Positions 1-5,755 of a stretch of 12,625 bases of DNA are shown in pieces (position 1 is the first letter of the stretch; each line of letters begins with the position of its first letter). A program made the translations under genes and the position numbers. Under the pieces are notes generated by a model, which had not been told where the DNA came from, ran no database searches, and saw nothing but the letters and a program-made list of their open reading frames with translations. The stretch spans positions 1-12,625 of the forward strand of contig JAIRMK010000049.1 of assembly GCA_031258755.1 (NCBI GenBank), in the 5' to 3' direction. The DNA comes from Prevotellaceae bacterium. GTDB lineage: Bacteria > Bacteroidota > Bacteroidia > Bacteroidales > UBA932.

Positions 1-344
1 GTTTTTCCCGAACCCGGCCAAATGCCATAGTCTTTCGTGGCGGCGATTTGCTGCAGTTGCGCATGCCAAAATTCCGCCGATAACTTGATGTTCAAAAAGC
101 CTTTTACCACGTTTACCGACGCCACTTCCGCGCAGTGTTCTTTCAGCCATGCGCCCACCGTTTCGCCTGTTTTTTCGGGCGACTGGCGGCTTATTTTGAG
201 CAGCGGGAACATCATAGCCGTGAGGTCGCCCTCAAACTCCTTGCGTGTGGCTTGCAGTTGTAAGACGCCTTCCGGTGCGGGCTGTCCGTAGATTTCCTTG
301 ATGGCTTCCGCCAGTCTGTCGCTTATAAACCGTTCAACGTTCAT
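1..344 (-). CDS. argS: Arginyl-tRNA synthetase, N-terminal part (runs off the left edge)
   Basis: The minus strand is open from an ATG at 344-342 to the window edge, giving about 114 codons. It begins MNVERFISDRLAEAIKEIYG and continues with LQLQATRKEFEGD, a segment like FPLLKISRQSPE, then VNVVKGFLNIKLS. This matches the N-terminal additional (Add-1, tRNA D-loop recognising) domain of class I arginyl-tRNA synthetase as seen in Bacteroidetes; the catalytic domain with the HIGH and KMSKS motifs would lie beyond position 1. The enzyme charges tRNA-Arg with arginine in the cytoplasm. The start codon lies 6 nt after the stop of the upstream C1 peptidase gene and no TAnnTTTG element is seen just before it, so it is probably co-transcribed with the peptidase. 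Identification rests on domain similarity from memory; the active-site region is not visible. Confidence 0.85.
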   Translation of the reverse strand, partial: MNVERFISDRLAEAIKEIYGQPAPEGVLQLQATRKEFEGDLTAMMFPLLKISRQSPEKTGETVGAWLKEHCAEVASVNVVKGFLNIKLSAEFWHAQLQQIAATKDYGIWPGSGK

Positions 345-350
345 TTCAGA

Positions 351-1535
351 TTACTTCAGTCCCAATTTTGCTTTAATCGTGGCCGGCAGTGCATTTTTGT
401 GAACCACAATGTTGATGGTTTTATATTTTACAAACGCTTCCGACGCATACCAGAGGCCTTTATACTTTCCGGTTTCGCCCCATGAATTTTTCACCATGTA
501 ATACTTTGTTCCGAGTTGGTCTTTGGCAATGCCGTAGATTAACATCCCGTGGTCGTCGGTAGTTTCGTAGTTGTCGAACGCAGCTTGCCGCAGTTCCGGC
601 GTGATGTTCTTTTCGTGTCCCGGTTTATAAAAGTTGAGCAGTTGCGCATCGCGCTCCCTCGGCGAGAGGCCTAACCACCGCGTCTGGTCGGAGCCCGACA
701 GTTCCTCCGTTTTCACTTCCGGGACAATGGCCACGCCGTCGCGGTCAAATCCTTTTTCACTCACGTCGCTGCCCCAAGCTACGGTGTAGCCGGTGTTGAT
801 GGCGTTGTCGCATACCTGTATCAATTCATCGAGCGGCAGGTTGTATGACGTAGCCCAGCGCCAGTTGTCGGGGATTTCAATGGCAAACTCCGTGTAGAAC
901 GGATGGTGTGTGAAGGATGTCAGCGACACATAGTCGTCGGCATTGAAGCCCAATGATGCGGCGAAACTTTGCGGGGTGTAATTCTTCCCTTTGTAGGTGA
1001 AATTAGCGGGGATTTCACCCAGGTAGGCGTTTAAAATTCCTCTAAATCCCTTTTCCCATGCCGGCGACAGCTTGCGGTTCGGATTTTTTATGACGGCGTC
1101 CACGTATGCTTTGGTGAGTGCATCCAGTTCGCCGTGCACGTGGATGTCTTCTCCATATTCCAAGCCCCGCATGGCTTCTTCCGGCACGGCGCCATAGTGC
1201 TTCATGGTATATAATACATCGGCGAAGGAGCCGCCGCCCGCAAATATTCCATCGCCATGCAGCCGCACATACTTTTTGGCCTGGTCGGCGTAGTTGGTAT
1301 AAACCACAAACATTTCCGAAAGATCGACTTCTTCTTTTCCCATGCGCAACAATTCTGCTTCAACCAATCCCAATCCCGAGAAGCTCCAGCAAGTGCCCGA
1401 CCGGCTTTGGTTTTTCACCGGCGTTATTTTCAATTCTTTCACTACCGTAAATTCATACGTGGTGGTGTCGGGGCCTTTTGCAGTCATAAAACTTGCCGGC
1501 AAAAGAAAAATAAGGAATACACATAATTTTTTCAT
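351..1535 (-). CDS. Secreted C1-family (bleomycin hydrolase / aminopeptidase C-like) cysteine peptidase
   Basis: A 394-residue protein with papain-clan catalytic residues in the right order: Gln43 in PVKNQSRSGTCWSFSG (oxyanion hole), nucleophile Cys49 in the same motif, His329 in DDHGMLIYG, and Asn350 in MVKNSWGETG. About 280 residues separate Cys and His, far more than in papain, which fits the bleomycin hydrolase/aminopeptidase C subgroup (C1B-like). Unlike the cytoplasmic members it begins MKKLCVFLIFLLPASFMTA, a typical signal peptide with probable cleavage near residue 19. Cys5 is not in a lipobox, so a periplasmic or secreted soluble enzyme is more likely than a lipoprotein. It probably degrades peptides outside the cytoplasm; the substrate is unknown. 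The start is supported by the signal peptide and a -7 element 20 nt upstream. It is the first gene of a two-gene unit with argS, separated by 6 nt. Confidence 0.85.
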   Translation of the reverse strand: MKKLCVFLIFLLPASFMTAKGPDTTTYEFTVVKELKITPVKNQSRSGTCWSFSGLGLVEAELLRMGKEEVDLSEMFVVYTNYADQAKKYVRLHGDGIFAGGGSFADVLYTMKHYGAVPEEAMRGLEYGEDIHVHGELDALTKAYVDAVIKNPNRKLSPAWEKGFRGILNAYLGEIPANFTYKGKNYTPQSFAASLGFNADDYVSLTSFTHHPFYTEFAIEIPDNWRWATSYNLPLDELIQVCDNAINTGYTVAWGSDVSEKGFDRDGVAIVPEVKTEELSGSDQTRWLGLSPRERDAQLLNFYKPGHEKNITPELRQAAFDNYETTDDHGMLIYGIAKDQLGTKYYMVKNSWGETGKYKGLWYASEAFVKYKTINIVVHKNALPATIKAKLGLK

Positions 1536-1554
1536 ATTGTAGTTGATTTTTTTG

Positions 1555-1562
1555 CAAATTTA
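1555..1562 (-). promoter_or_regulatory. Bacteroidetes -7 promoter element for the C1 peptidase-argS unit
   Basis: On the minus strand this reads TAAATTTG, a full match to the Bacteroidetes sigma-ABfr -7 consensus TAnnTTTG. It ends 20 nt before the peptidase ATG, implying a leader of roughly 16 nt. The nearest -33-like TTTG (plus strand CAAA, 1588-1591) is spaced about 25 nt away, wider than the usual 19-21, so the -33 half is weak. The divergent amylase promoter lies about 55 bp away in the same 89-bp intergenic region. Confidence 0.65.
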
Positions 1563-1615
1563 CCGAAAAAATTGAATAAAAGCAGGACAAACACATAAAT
1601 ATATAATTTTTTTGC

Positions 1616-1623
1616 TATATTTG
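1616..1623 (+). promoter_or_regulatory. Bacteroidetes -7 promoter element for the GH13 gene
   Basis: TATATTTG matches TAnnTTTG exactly. Transcription would be expected to start about 4 nt downstream of the element, near 1627. This is at or after the first in-frame ATG (1625), so the element decides the start: the next ATG at 1643 is the likely initiator. The upstream sequence is AT-rich with no clear -33 TTTG. Confidence 0.6.
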
Positions 1624-1642
1624 TATGAATAACACAGTCTCT

Positions 1643-3316
1643 ATGCAGAAAAAAATAATCATCTATCAGGTATTACCGCGATTGTTCGGGAATACGATAG
1701 AAAATCAGGTGTTCGGCGGAACAAGAGAGCAGAATGGCGTGGGGAAATTCAACGATTTTTCGGATAAGGCATTGTATGAAATAGCGGCGTTGGGTGTTAC
1801 GCATGTGTGGTACACGGGCGTGATGGCGCATGCCACCAGCGATAAGTTTCCCGAAGTGGTGAAGGGTCGGGCCGGTTCGCCATACGCCATTACCGACTAT
1901 TACGACGTGGCCGCCGACCTGGCGGTGAACCCGCAGCGCCGCATGGATGAGTTTGAGGCGCTGGTGCACCGCACACACAAGGCAGGCATGCAGGCGCTCA
2001 TCGATTTTGTGCCCAACCACGTGGCGCGCACCTACCGGTCTGTTGCCAAGCCAAAGGGCATAAGGGATTTCGGGGAAGATGATGATACCACGAAACACTT
2101 TTCGCCGGAAAATGACTTTTATTATTTAGATGGCGATTTTGTAGTGCCCGCGGGCATCCAACCGTTCGGCATGCCGTTCGACCCGGCGCAGATACGTTAC
2201 ACGGAGCGTCCGGCGCGCGCCACCGGCAACGACTGTTTCACGCCATATCCGTCGGTGTTCGACTGGTATGAAACCGTGAAGCTGAACTACGGCGTCGATT
2301 ACCGGGGCGGCGGTGTGCAGTATTTCTCGCCCATACCCGGCGTGTGGAAAAAAATGCTCGACATCCTGCTGTTTTGGGCGGAAAAGAAAATCGACGGTTT
2401 CCGTTGCGACATGGCGGAAATGGTGCCGCTGGCTTTCTGGACGTGGGCTTTGCCGCAAGTGAAAACGCGCTATCCCGAAATTATTTTTATTGCCGAAACG
2501 TATCATCCGGAAGAATATTACAATTATATTTTTAATGGGAAATTCGACTATTTATATGATAAAGTGGGCTTGTATGACACCCTGCGCGCCGTGATGTGTC
2601 ACGGGCAGCCGGCTTCTACCATTACAAATTGCTGGCAGCGGGTGGAGGGTATCGGCGACAACATGTTGCGCTTTGTAGAGAACCACGACGAACAACGCGT
2701 GGCTTCGCCTTCCTTTGCGGGCGATGCGCGAAAGGCCTTGCCGGCCATGCTGGTGTCGGCGGCCATGAACCAGGGGCCGGTGATGATTTACGCCGGACAG
2801 GAGGTGGGCGAGAAAGCCGAAGGCGCCACCGGTTTCAGCGGCGACGATGGCCGCACGTCCATCTTCGACTACACCGTCGTGCCGGCGCTCCGACAGTGGA
2901 ACAACAACGGGCGCTTCGACGGACAACTGCTGACCGACGCGCAAAAACAACTGCGTGCGGACTATAAACAACTGCTGAACTTTGTGGGCGCGTCGAACAC
3001 GGTGGCCAAGGGCGCCTTCTACGACCTGATGTGGGCTAACACCGGCCGGCCGTTCATCGACAGGTGTTACCTGTTCTTGCGTTATACGAACACGGAAACG
3101 CTGCTTTTCGTCTGCTACTTCGATGCGCCGGACGCGGAACTGCACATCCACATTCCCGCGCATGCGTTCGAGATGATGTATCTGCCGTCGGGGAAAGGCT
3201 ATGCACTGTCGCCACTGCTGCACAACACGCCGCCTGTGGCGCTGTCTGCCGACAACGAGTTAACGATGACCGTGAAAGATTTCGCTTATGAAATCTACCG
3301 GTTTTCGGAAAAATAA
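1643..3316 (+). CDS. GH13 alpha-amylase family glycosidase, cytoplasmic
   Basis: The four GH13 signature regions are present in order (numbering from the ATG at 1643, 557 residues): region I DFVPNHVA with Asp121, Asn125 and His126; region II GFRCDMAEM with Arg254 and nucleophile Asp256; region III FIAETYHP with acid/base Glu285; region IV FVENHDEQR with His348 and transition-state Asp349. This is a (beta/alpha)8 barrel followed from about residue 470 by a small all-beta C-terminal domain. The family retaining mechanism cleaves or transfers alpha-glucosidic bonds. There is no signal peptide, so it probably acts on intracellular glycogen or imported maltodextrins; exact specificity cannot be read. 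An in-frame ATG at 1625 would add MNNTVS, but it abuts the -7 element and probably precedes the transcript start; the shorter form begins MQKKIIIYQVLPRLFG. The gene ends 2 nt before the aminotransferase promoter element. Confidence 0.9.
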   Translation: MQKKIIIYQVLPRLFGNTIENQVFGGTREQNGVGKFNDFSDKALYEIAALGVTHVWYTGVMAHATSDKFPEVVKGRAGSPYAITDYYDVAADLAVNPQRRMDEFEALVHRTHKAGMQALIDFVPNHVARTYRSVAKPKGIRDFGEDDDTTKHFSPENDFYYLDGDFVVPAGIQPFGMPFDPAQIRYTERPARATGNDCFTPYPSVFDWYETVKLNYGVDYRGGGVQYFSPIPGVWKKMLDILLFWAEKKIDGFRCDMAEMVPLAFWTWALPQVKTRYPEIIFIAETYHPEEYYNYIFNGKFDYLYDKVGLYDTLRAVMCHGQPASTITNCWQRVEGIGDNMLRFVENHDEQRVASPSFAGDARKALPAMLVSAAMNQGPVMIYAGQEVGEKAEGATGFSGDDGRTSIFDYTVVPALRQWNNNGRFDGQLLTDAQKQLRADYKQLLNFVGASNTVAKGAFYDLMWANTGRPFIDRCYLFLRYTNTETLLFVCYFDAPDAELHIHIPAHAFEMMYLPSGKGYALSPLLHNTPPVALSADNELTMTVKDFAYEIYRFSEK

Positions 3317-3318
3317 GC

Positions 3319-3326
3319 TATCTTTG
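3319..3326 (+). promoter_or_regulatory. Bacteroidetes -7 promoter element for the aminotransferase gene
   Basis: TATCTTTG matches TAnnTTTG and sits 14 nt before the aminotransferase ATG, predicting a leader of about 11 nt. It begins only 2 nt after the amylase stop codon. A -33 TTTG is not evident; that position falls inside the end of the amylase coding sequence. The gene may be transcribed both from here and by read-through. Confidence 0.6.
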
Positions 3327-3340
3327 CAAAAAATAAAAAT

Positions 3341-4540
3341 ATGTTGGAAATTTCACAGAAAGCCAAAGAAATGCCCTTATCGGCGGTTCGTAAATTAGTG
3401 CCTTATGCCGAAGCAGCCAAGAAGCGCGGCGTAAAAGTGTATCACCTGAACATCGGCCAGCCCGACGTGCATGCGCCGGAAGCAGCGCTGGATGCGGTGA
3501 AGCGCAATGATTTGAAGTTGGTGTCGTACCCCCATTCGGCGGGGAACGAGAGCTATCGTGTAGGCTTGGTGAACTACTACCACAGCATTGGCATTGACGT
3601 TACGGTGAATGACATCATCGTGACCACCGGCGGCTCGGAGGCGTTGATATTTACTTTTATGATTTGCCTGAACCCGGGCGACGAGGTGATTGTGATGGAG
3701 CCGTTTTACACGAACTACCGCGCCTTCGCCCGCTGGGCGGACGTGACGCTGTTGCCGGTGTCGAGCGGTAAACCCATGGACTTCACGCTGCCGCCGGTGG
3801 AAGCGTTTGAGAAGGCCATTACCCCGAAGACAAAAGCCGTGCTGCTGTGCAACCCCAGCAATCCCACGGGATACGTGTACACGAAAAGCGAACTGGAGGC
3901 GCTGGGCGCGCTGGTGAAAAAATACAACCTCTACCTCTTTGCCGATGAAGTGTACCGCGACTTCCTGTATGGCGACAAGCCGTTTTATTCTTGTATGGAC
4001 TTGAAAGGCTTGGAGCAAAATGTGGTGTTGATTGATTCCGTGTCGAAGCGCTACAGCCTTTGCGGGGTGCGCATTGGCGCTGTGGTGAGCCACAATAAGG
4101 ACGTGATTGCTTCGGCGTTGCGTTTCGCACAGTCGCGTTTGTGTTCGCCGGCCTACGGGCAAATAGCGGCCGAAGGCGCCTTGACAACCTCGCCCGAATA
4201 CTTTGCCGCCCTGCGCGACGAATACCGCCATCGCCGCGACTACATGATTGGCGCGCTAAACGCCATGAAAGGCGTGCACAGTCCTACGCCCGAAGGCGCT
4301 TTCTACACGGTGGCGCAGCTCCCGGTTGACGACTGCGACAAGTTCGCCCAATGGATGCTCGAAGCGTTCGAGTATGAAAAACAAACGGTGATGGTTGCCC
4401 CGGCCTCCGGCTTCTACGTGACGCCCGGCCGCGGACTGAACGAAGCGCGCATTGCCTACGTCCTGAATGTCGACGACCTGAAAAAGGCCATGCAGTGCCT
4501 CGAAATCGCCCTTCAGCAATATCCGGGACGCACAATATAA
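3341..4540 (+). CDS. Class I/II PLP-dependent aminotransferase (aspartate aminotransferase-like)
   Basis: A 399-residue fold-type I aminotransferase. Recognisable elements are NIGQPD (38-42), the phosphate-side GGSEAL (97-102), NPSNPTG (171-177) with PLP-contacting Asn174, ADEVYRDF with Asp202 and Tyr205, the Schiff-base lysine Lys236 in DSVSKRYSLCGVRIG with Arg244, and Arg370 in GLNEARIAYVL, which would bind the substrate carboxylate. Length and motifs fit the aspartate/tyrosine/aromatic aminotransferase group (subgroup I-gamma style). It transfers an amino group from an amino acid to a 2-oxo acid in the cytoplasm. It is not IlvE, which is a class IV enzyme of different fold, so despite lying upstream of the ilv operon it should not be named as the BCAA aminotransferase. 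Substrate cannot be decided from sequence. It has its own promoter and no clear terminator after it. Confidence 0.9.
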   Translation: MLEISQKAKEMPLSAVRKLVPYAEAAKKRGVKVYHLNIGQPDVHAPEAALDAVKRNDLKLVSYPHSAGNESYRVGLVNYYHSIGIDVTVNDIIVTTGGSEALIFTFMICLNPGDEVIVMEPFYTNYRAFARWADVTLLPVSSGKPMDFTLPPVEAFEKAITPKTKAVLLCNPSNPTGYVYTKSELEALGALVKKYNLYLFADEVYRDFLYGDKPFYSCMDLKGLEQNVVLIDSVSKRYSLCGVRIGAVVSHNKDVIASALRFAQSRLCSPAYGQIAAEGALTTSPEYFAALRDEYRHRRDYMIGALNAMKGVHSPTPEGAFYTVAQLPVDDCDKFAQWMLEAFEYEKQTVMVAPASGFYVTPGRGLNEARIAYVLNVDDLKKAMQCLEIALQQYPGRTI

Positions 4541-4599
4541 AGGAGCACGGCAAACGTCCATGCCCCACATTTTCCACAAGATTTAGACCGTTAATTCGT

Positions 4600-4627
4600 T
4601 TTGTCCAAAAAGTTTTTACTATCTTTG
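4600..4627 (+). promoter_or_regulatory. Promoter for the first Rpn-family gene
   Basis: TATCTTTG at 4620-4627 matches TAnnTTTG, and a TTTG at 4600-4603 could serve as the -33 element although the 16-nt gap is shorter than the usual 19-21. The element ends 19 nt before the ATG at 4647, predicting a leader of about 16 nt. The rest of the 106-bp gap after the aminotransferase (4541-4646) shows no gene and no convincing terminator. Confidence 0.6.
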
Positions 4628-4646
4628 CAAAAAATACACCATTCTT

Positions 4647-5585
4647 ATGAGTTTATCTAAACCGGAAGAACGCGCACTTATTTCCTTTGATTACGCCTTG
4701 AAGCGTTTGTTGCGCAACAAAGCCAACTACGATGTGCTGGAAGGCTTCCTGAGCGAGTTGCTTATGCGTGATATAAAGGTGAAAAACATTCTGGAAAGCG
4801 AAAGCAACAAGCAATACCGCGAAGACAAGCACAACCAAGTGGACATTTTGGTAGAAGACGCCAACGGCGAATTGGTGATTATCGAATTGCAGTTCAATAT
4901 CGAGATGGACTATTTTCAGCGCATGCTGTATGGCACCAGCAAAGTGATTGCCGAACAGATGAGGCAGGGCGATGATTATGTGGGTATTAAAAAAGTGTAT
5001 TCTGTCAACATTGTGTATTTTGACTTGGGGCAGGGCGCGGACTATGTGTATCATGGGAAAACACACTTTAAGGGATTGCACCGGCAGGATGAGTTGCAAC
5101 TATCGGTGTCGCAGCGCAAGGTTTTCGGCATTCAGGAAGCGGGGGATATTTACCCTGAATATTACATTTTAAAGGTCAACAATTTTAATGATGTGGCCAA
5201 AGACCGGTTGGACGAGTGGATTTACTTTTTGAAGCACAACGCGGTTAAAGACGAGTTCAAGGCGAAGGGCTTGGACAAGGCGCGGGAGGTGTTGGCGCGC
5301 GACCGGCTCAGCGCGGAAGACCGGCGGGAGTATGATTATCTGGAGAAAATCCGCAGCCATAACCTGAGCATGATTGCTTCGGCGAAAGACGAAGGCCGGT
5401 TTGAGGTGGAGGACGAGTATGAGCCGCTTCTTGCCGAGAAAGACCGTGTTATTTCCGAAAAAGACCGCCTCCTTGCGGAACAAGAGCAAACCATTACGCA
5501 GGAACGCGCCGAAAAAGACCGTCTTCTTGCGGAACTGACCGCATTAAAAAATGATGAGCGTAAAAAGCGGTCAACGGAAAATTAG
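4647..5585 (+). CDS. Rpn-family PD-(D/E)XK nuclease / transposase-like protein with C-terminal coiled coil
   Basis: A 312-residue protein of the Rpn / PD-(D/E)XK transposase-like group common in Bacteroidetes. The N-terminal part (about 10-200) has FDYALKRLLRNKANYDVLEG and the nuclease core VDILVEDANGELVIIELQF, where Asp66, Glu80 and Gln82 correspond to D...ExQ. This is followed by the conserved QRMLYGTSKV and later EWIYFLKH (190-197). Residues about 255-300 form a charged, heptad-like coiled coil with three copies of EKDR(V/L) at 264, 271 and 289. Characterised E. coli relatives are DNA endonucleases that raise RecA-independent recombination and act in phage defence. Whether this one is a nuclease, a domesticated element or a defence protein cannot be told. 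No terminal inverted repeats were seen around it. It has its own promoter and precedes the ilv leader by 64 nt. Confidence 0.8.
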   Translation: MSLSKPEERALISFDYALKRLLRNKANYDVLEGFLSELLMRDIKVKNILESESNKQYREDKHNQVDILVEDANGELVIIELQFNIEMDYFQRMLYGTSKVIAEQMRQGDDYVGIKKVYSVNIVYFDLGQGADYVYHGKTHFKGLHRQDELQLSVSQRKVFGIQEAGDIYPEYYILKVNNFNDVAKDRLDEWIYFLKHNAVKDEFKAKGLDKAREVLARDRLSAEDRREYDYLEKIRSHNLSMIASAKDEGRFEVEDEYEPLLAEKDRVISEKDRLLAEQEQTITQERAEKDRLLAELTALKNDERKKRSTEN

Positions 5586-5592
5586 TTGAAAA

Positions 5593-5622
5593 TTGAAAAT
5601 ATTCCCTAAAAATATTGTTCAA
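5593..5622 (+). repeat. AT-rich inverted repeat just upstream of the ilv promoter
   Basis: TTGAAAATATT (5593-5603) and AATATTGTTCAA (5611-5622) are complementary over 11 bp apart from one bulged G at 5617, around a 7-nt loop CCCTAAA. It lies 8-37 nt after the stop of the Rpn gene and ends 4 nt before the ilv -33 element. It could be a weak terminator for the Rpn gene, although no T-run follows, or an operator for a DNA-binding regulator of the ilv promoter. Neither is shown. Confidence 0.45.
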
Positions 5623-5626
5623 ATTG

Positions 5627-5657
5627 TTTGGAGTTAACAAAACTAATCGTATCTTTG
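5627..5657 (+). promoter_or_regulatory. Promoter of the ilvD-ilvB-ilvN-ilvC-leuA operon
   Basis: TTTG at 5627-5630 and TATCTTTG at 5650-5657 are separated by 19 nt, a full match to the Bacteroidetes consensus TTTG-N19-21-TAnnTTTG and the best promoter in the window. Transcription is expected to begin near 5661. The ilvD ATG is then about 185 nt away, unlike the 11-23 nt leaders of the other genes here, leaving room for the attenuator. Confidence 0.8.
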
Positions 5658-5675
5658 CTGCCGGATTTTTAGAAA

Positions 5676-5687
5676 ATGATGCAATGA
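5676..5687 (+). CDS. Three-codon mini-ORF (Met-Met-Gln) overlapping the leader peptide start
   Basis: ATG ATG CAA TGA is the first possible start after the predicted transcript start. Its stop codon overlaps the leader peptide ATG as ATGA (5684-5687), the arrangement typical of translational coupling. It might serve to load ribosomes onto the leader peptide, or be a chance arrangement. No Shine-Dalgarno sequence distinguishes the ATGs at 5676, 5679 and 5684. Confidence 0.25.
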   Translation: MMQ

Positions 5688-5755
5688 TTGTTATTCATAT
5701 CCTTTCTATTTTGGTTTCTATTATTCACGTCGTGGTCTTGTGCCCATTCACGTGA
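5684..5755 (+). CDS. ilv operon leader peptide (BCAA-rich, 23 codons)
   Basis: ATG at 5684 opens a 23-codon frame ending in TGA at 5753-5755. It starts MIVIHILSILVSIIH, continues with three consecutive Val codons (5729-5737) and Leu (5738-5740), and ends CPFT. Fourteen of 23 residues are the end products of the operon it precedes: six Ile (codons 2, 4, 6, 9, 13, 14), five Val (3, 11, 16-18) and three Leu (7, 10, 19). This is the hallmark of a leader peptide that senses charged tRNA-Ile, -Val and -Leu by ribosome stalling. It lies about 23 nt after the predicted transcription start and just before the antiterminator/terminator segments. The last BCAA codon ends 13 nt before RNA segment 2, which the stop codon overlaps, the spacing needed for attenuation. 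A hydrophobic 23-mer could arise by chance in T-rich DNA, but the position makes that unlikely. Confidence 0.85.
   Translation: MIVIHILSILVSIIHVVVLCPFT

Noticed and set aside
37..291. 84-codon plus-strand frame at the left edge
   Set aside because: It lies opposite the argS N-terminal domain, whose minus-strand translation is clearly recognisable.
2552..3223. 223-codon open frame on the minus strand across the GH13 gene
   Set aside because: It lies opposite conserved GH13 motifs, is Arg/His/Val-rich in the way of complement-strand shadows, and has no promoter or family resemblance.
3341..4540. Naming the aminotransferase as IlvE because of nearby ilv genes
   Set aside because: IlvE is a fold-type IV enzyme; this protein has fold-type I motifs (NPSNPTG, SVSKRYSLCGVRIG) and a separate promoter.
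4526..4559. Weak hairpin GGACG/CGTCC after the aminotransferase as a terminator
   Set aside because: Only 5 bp with a 24-nt loop and no T-run.
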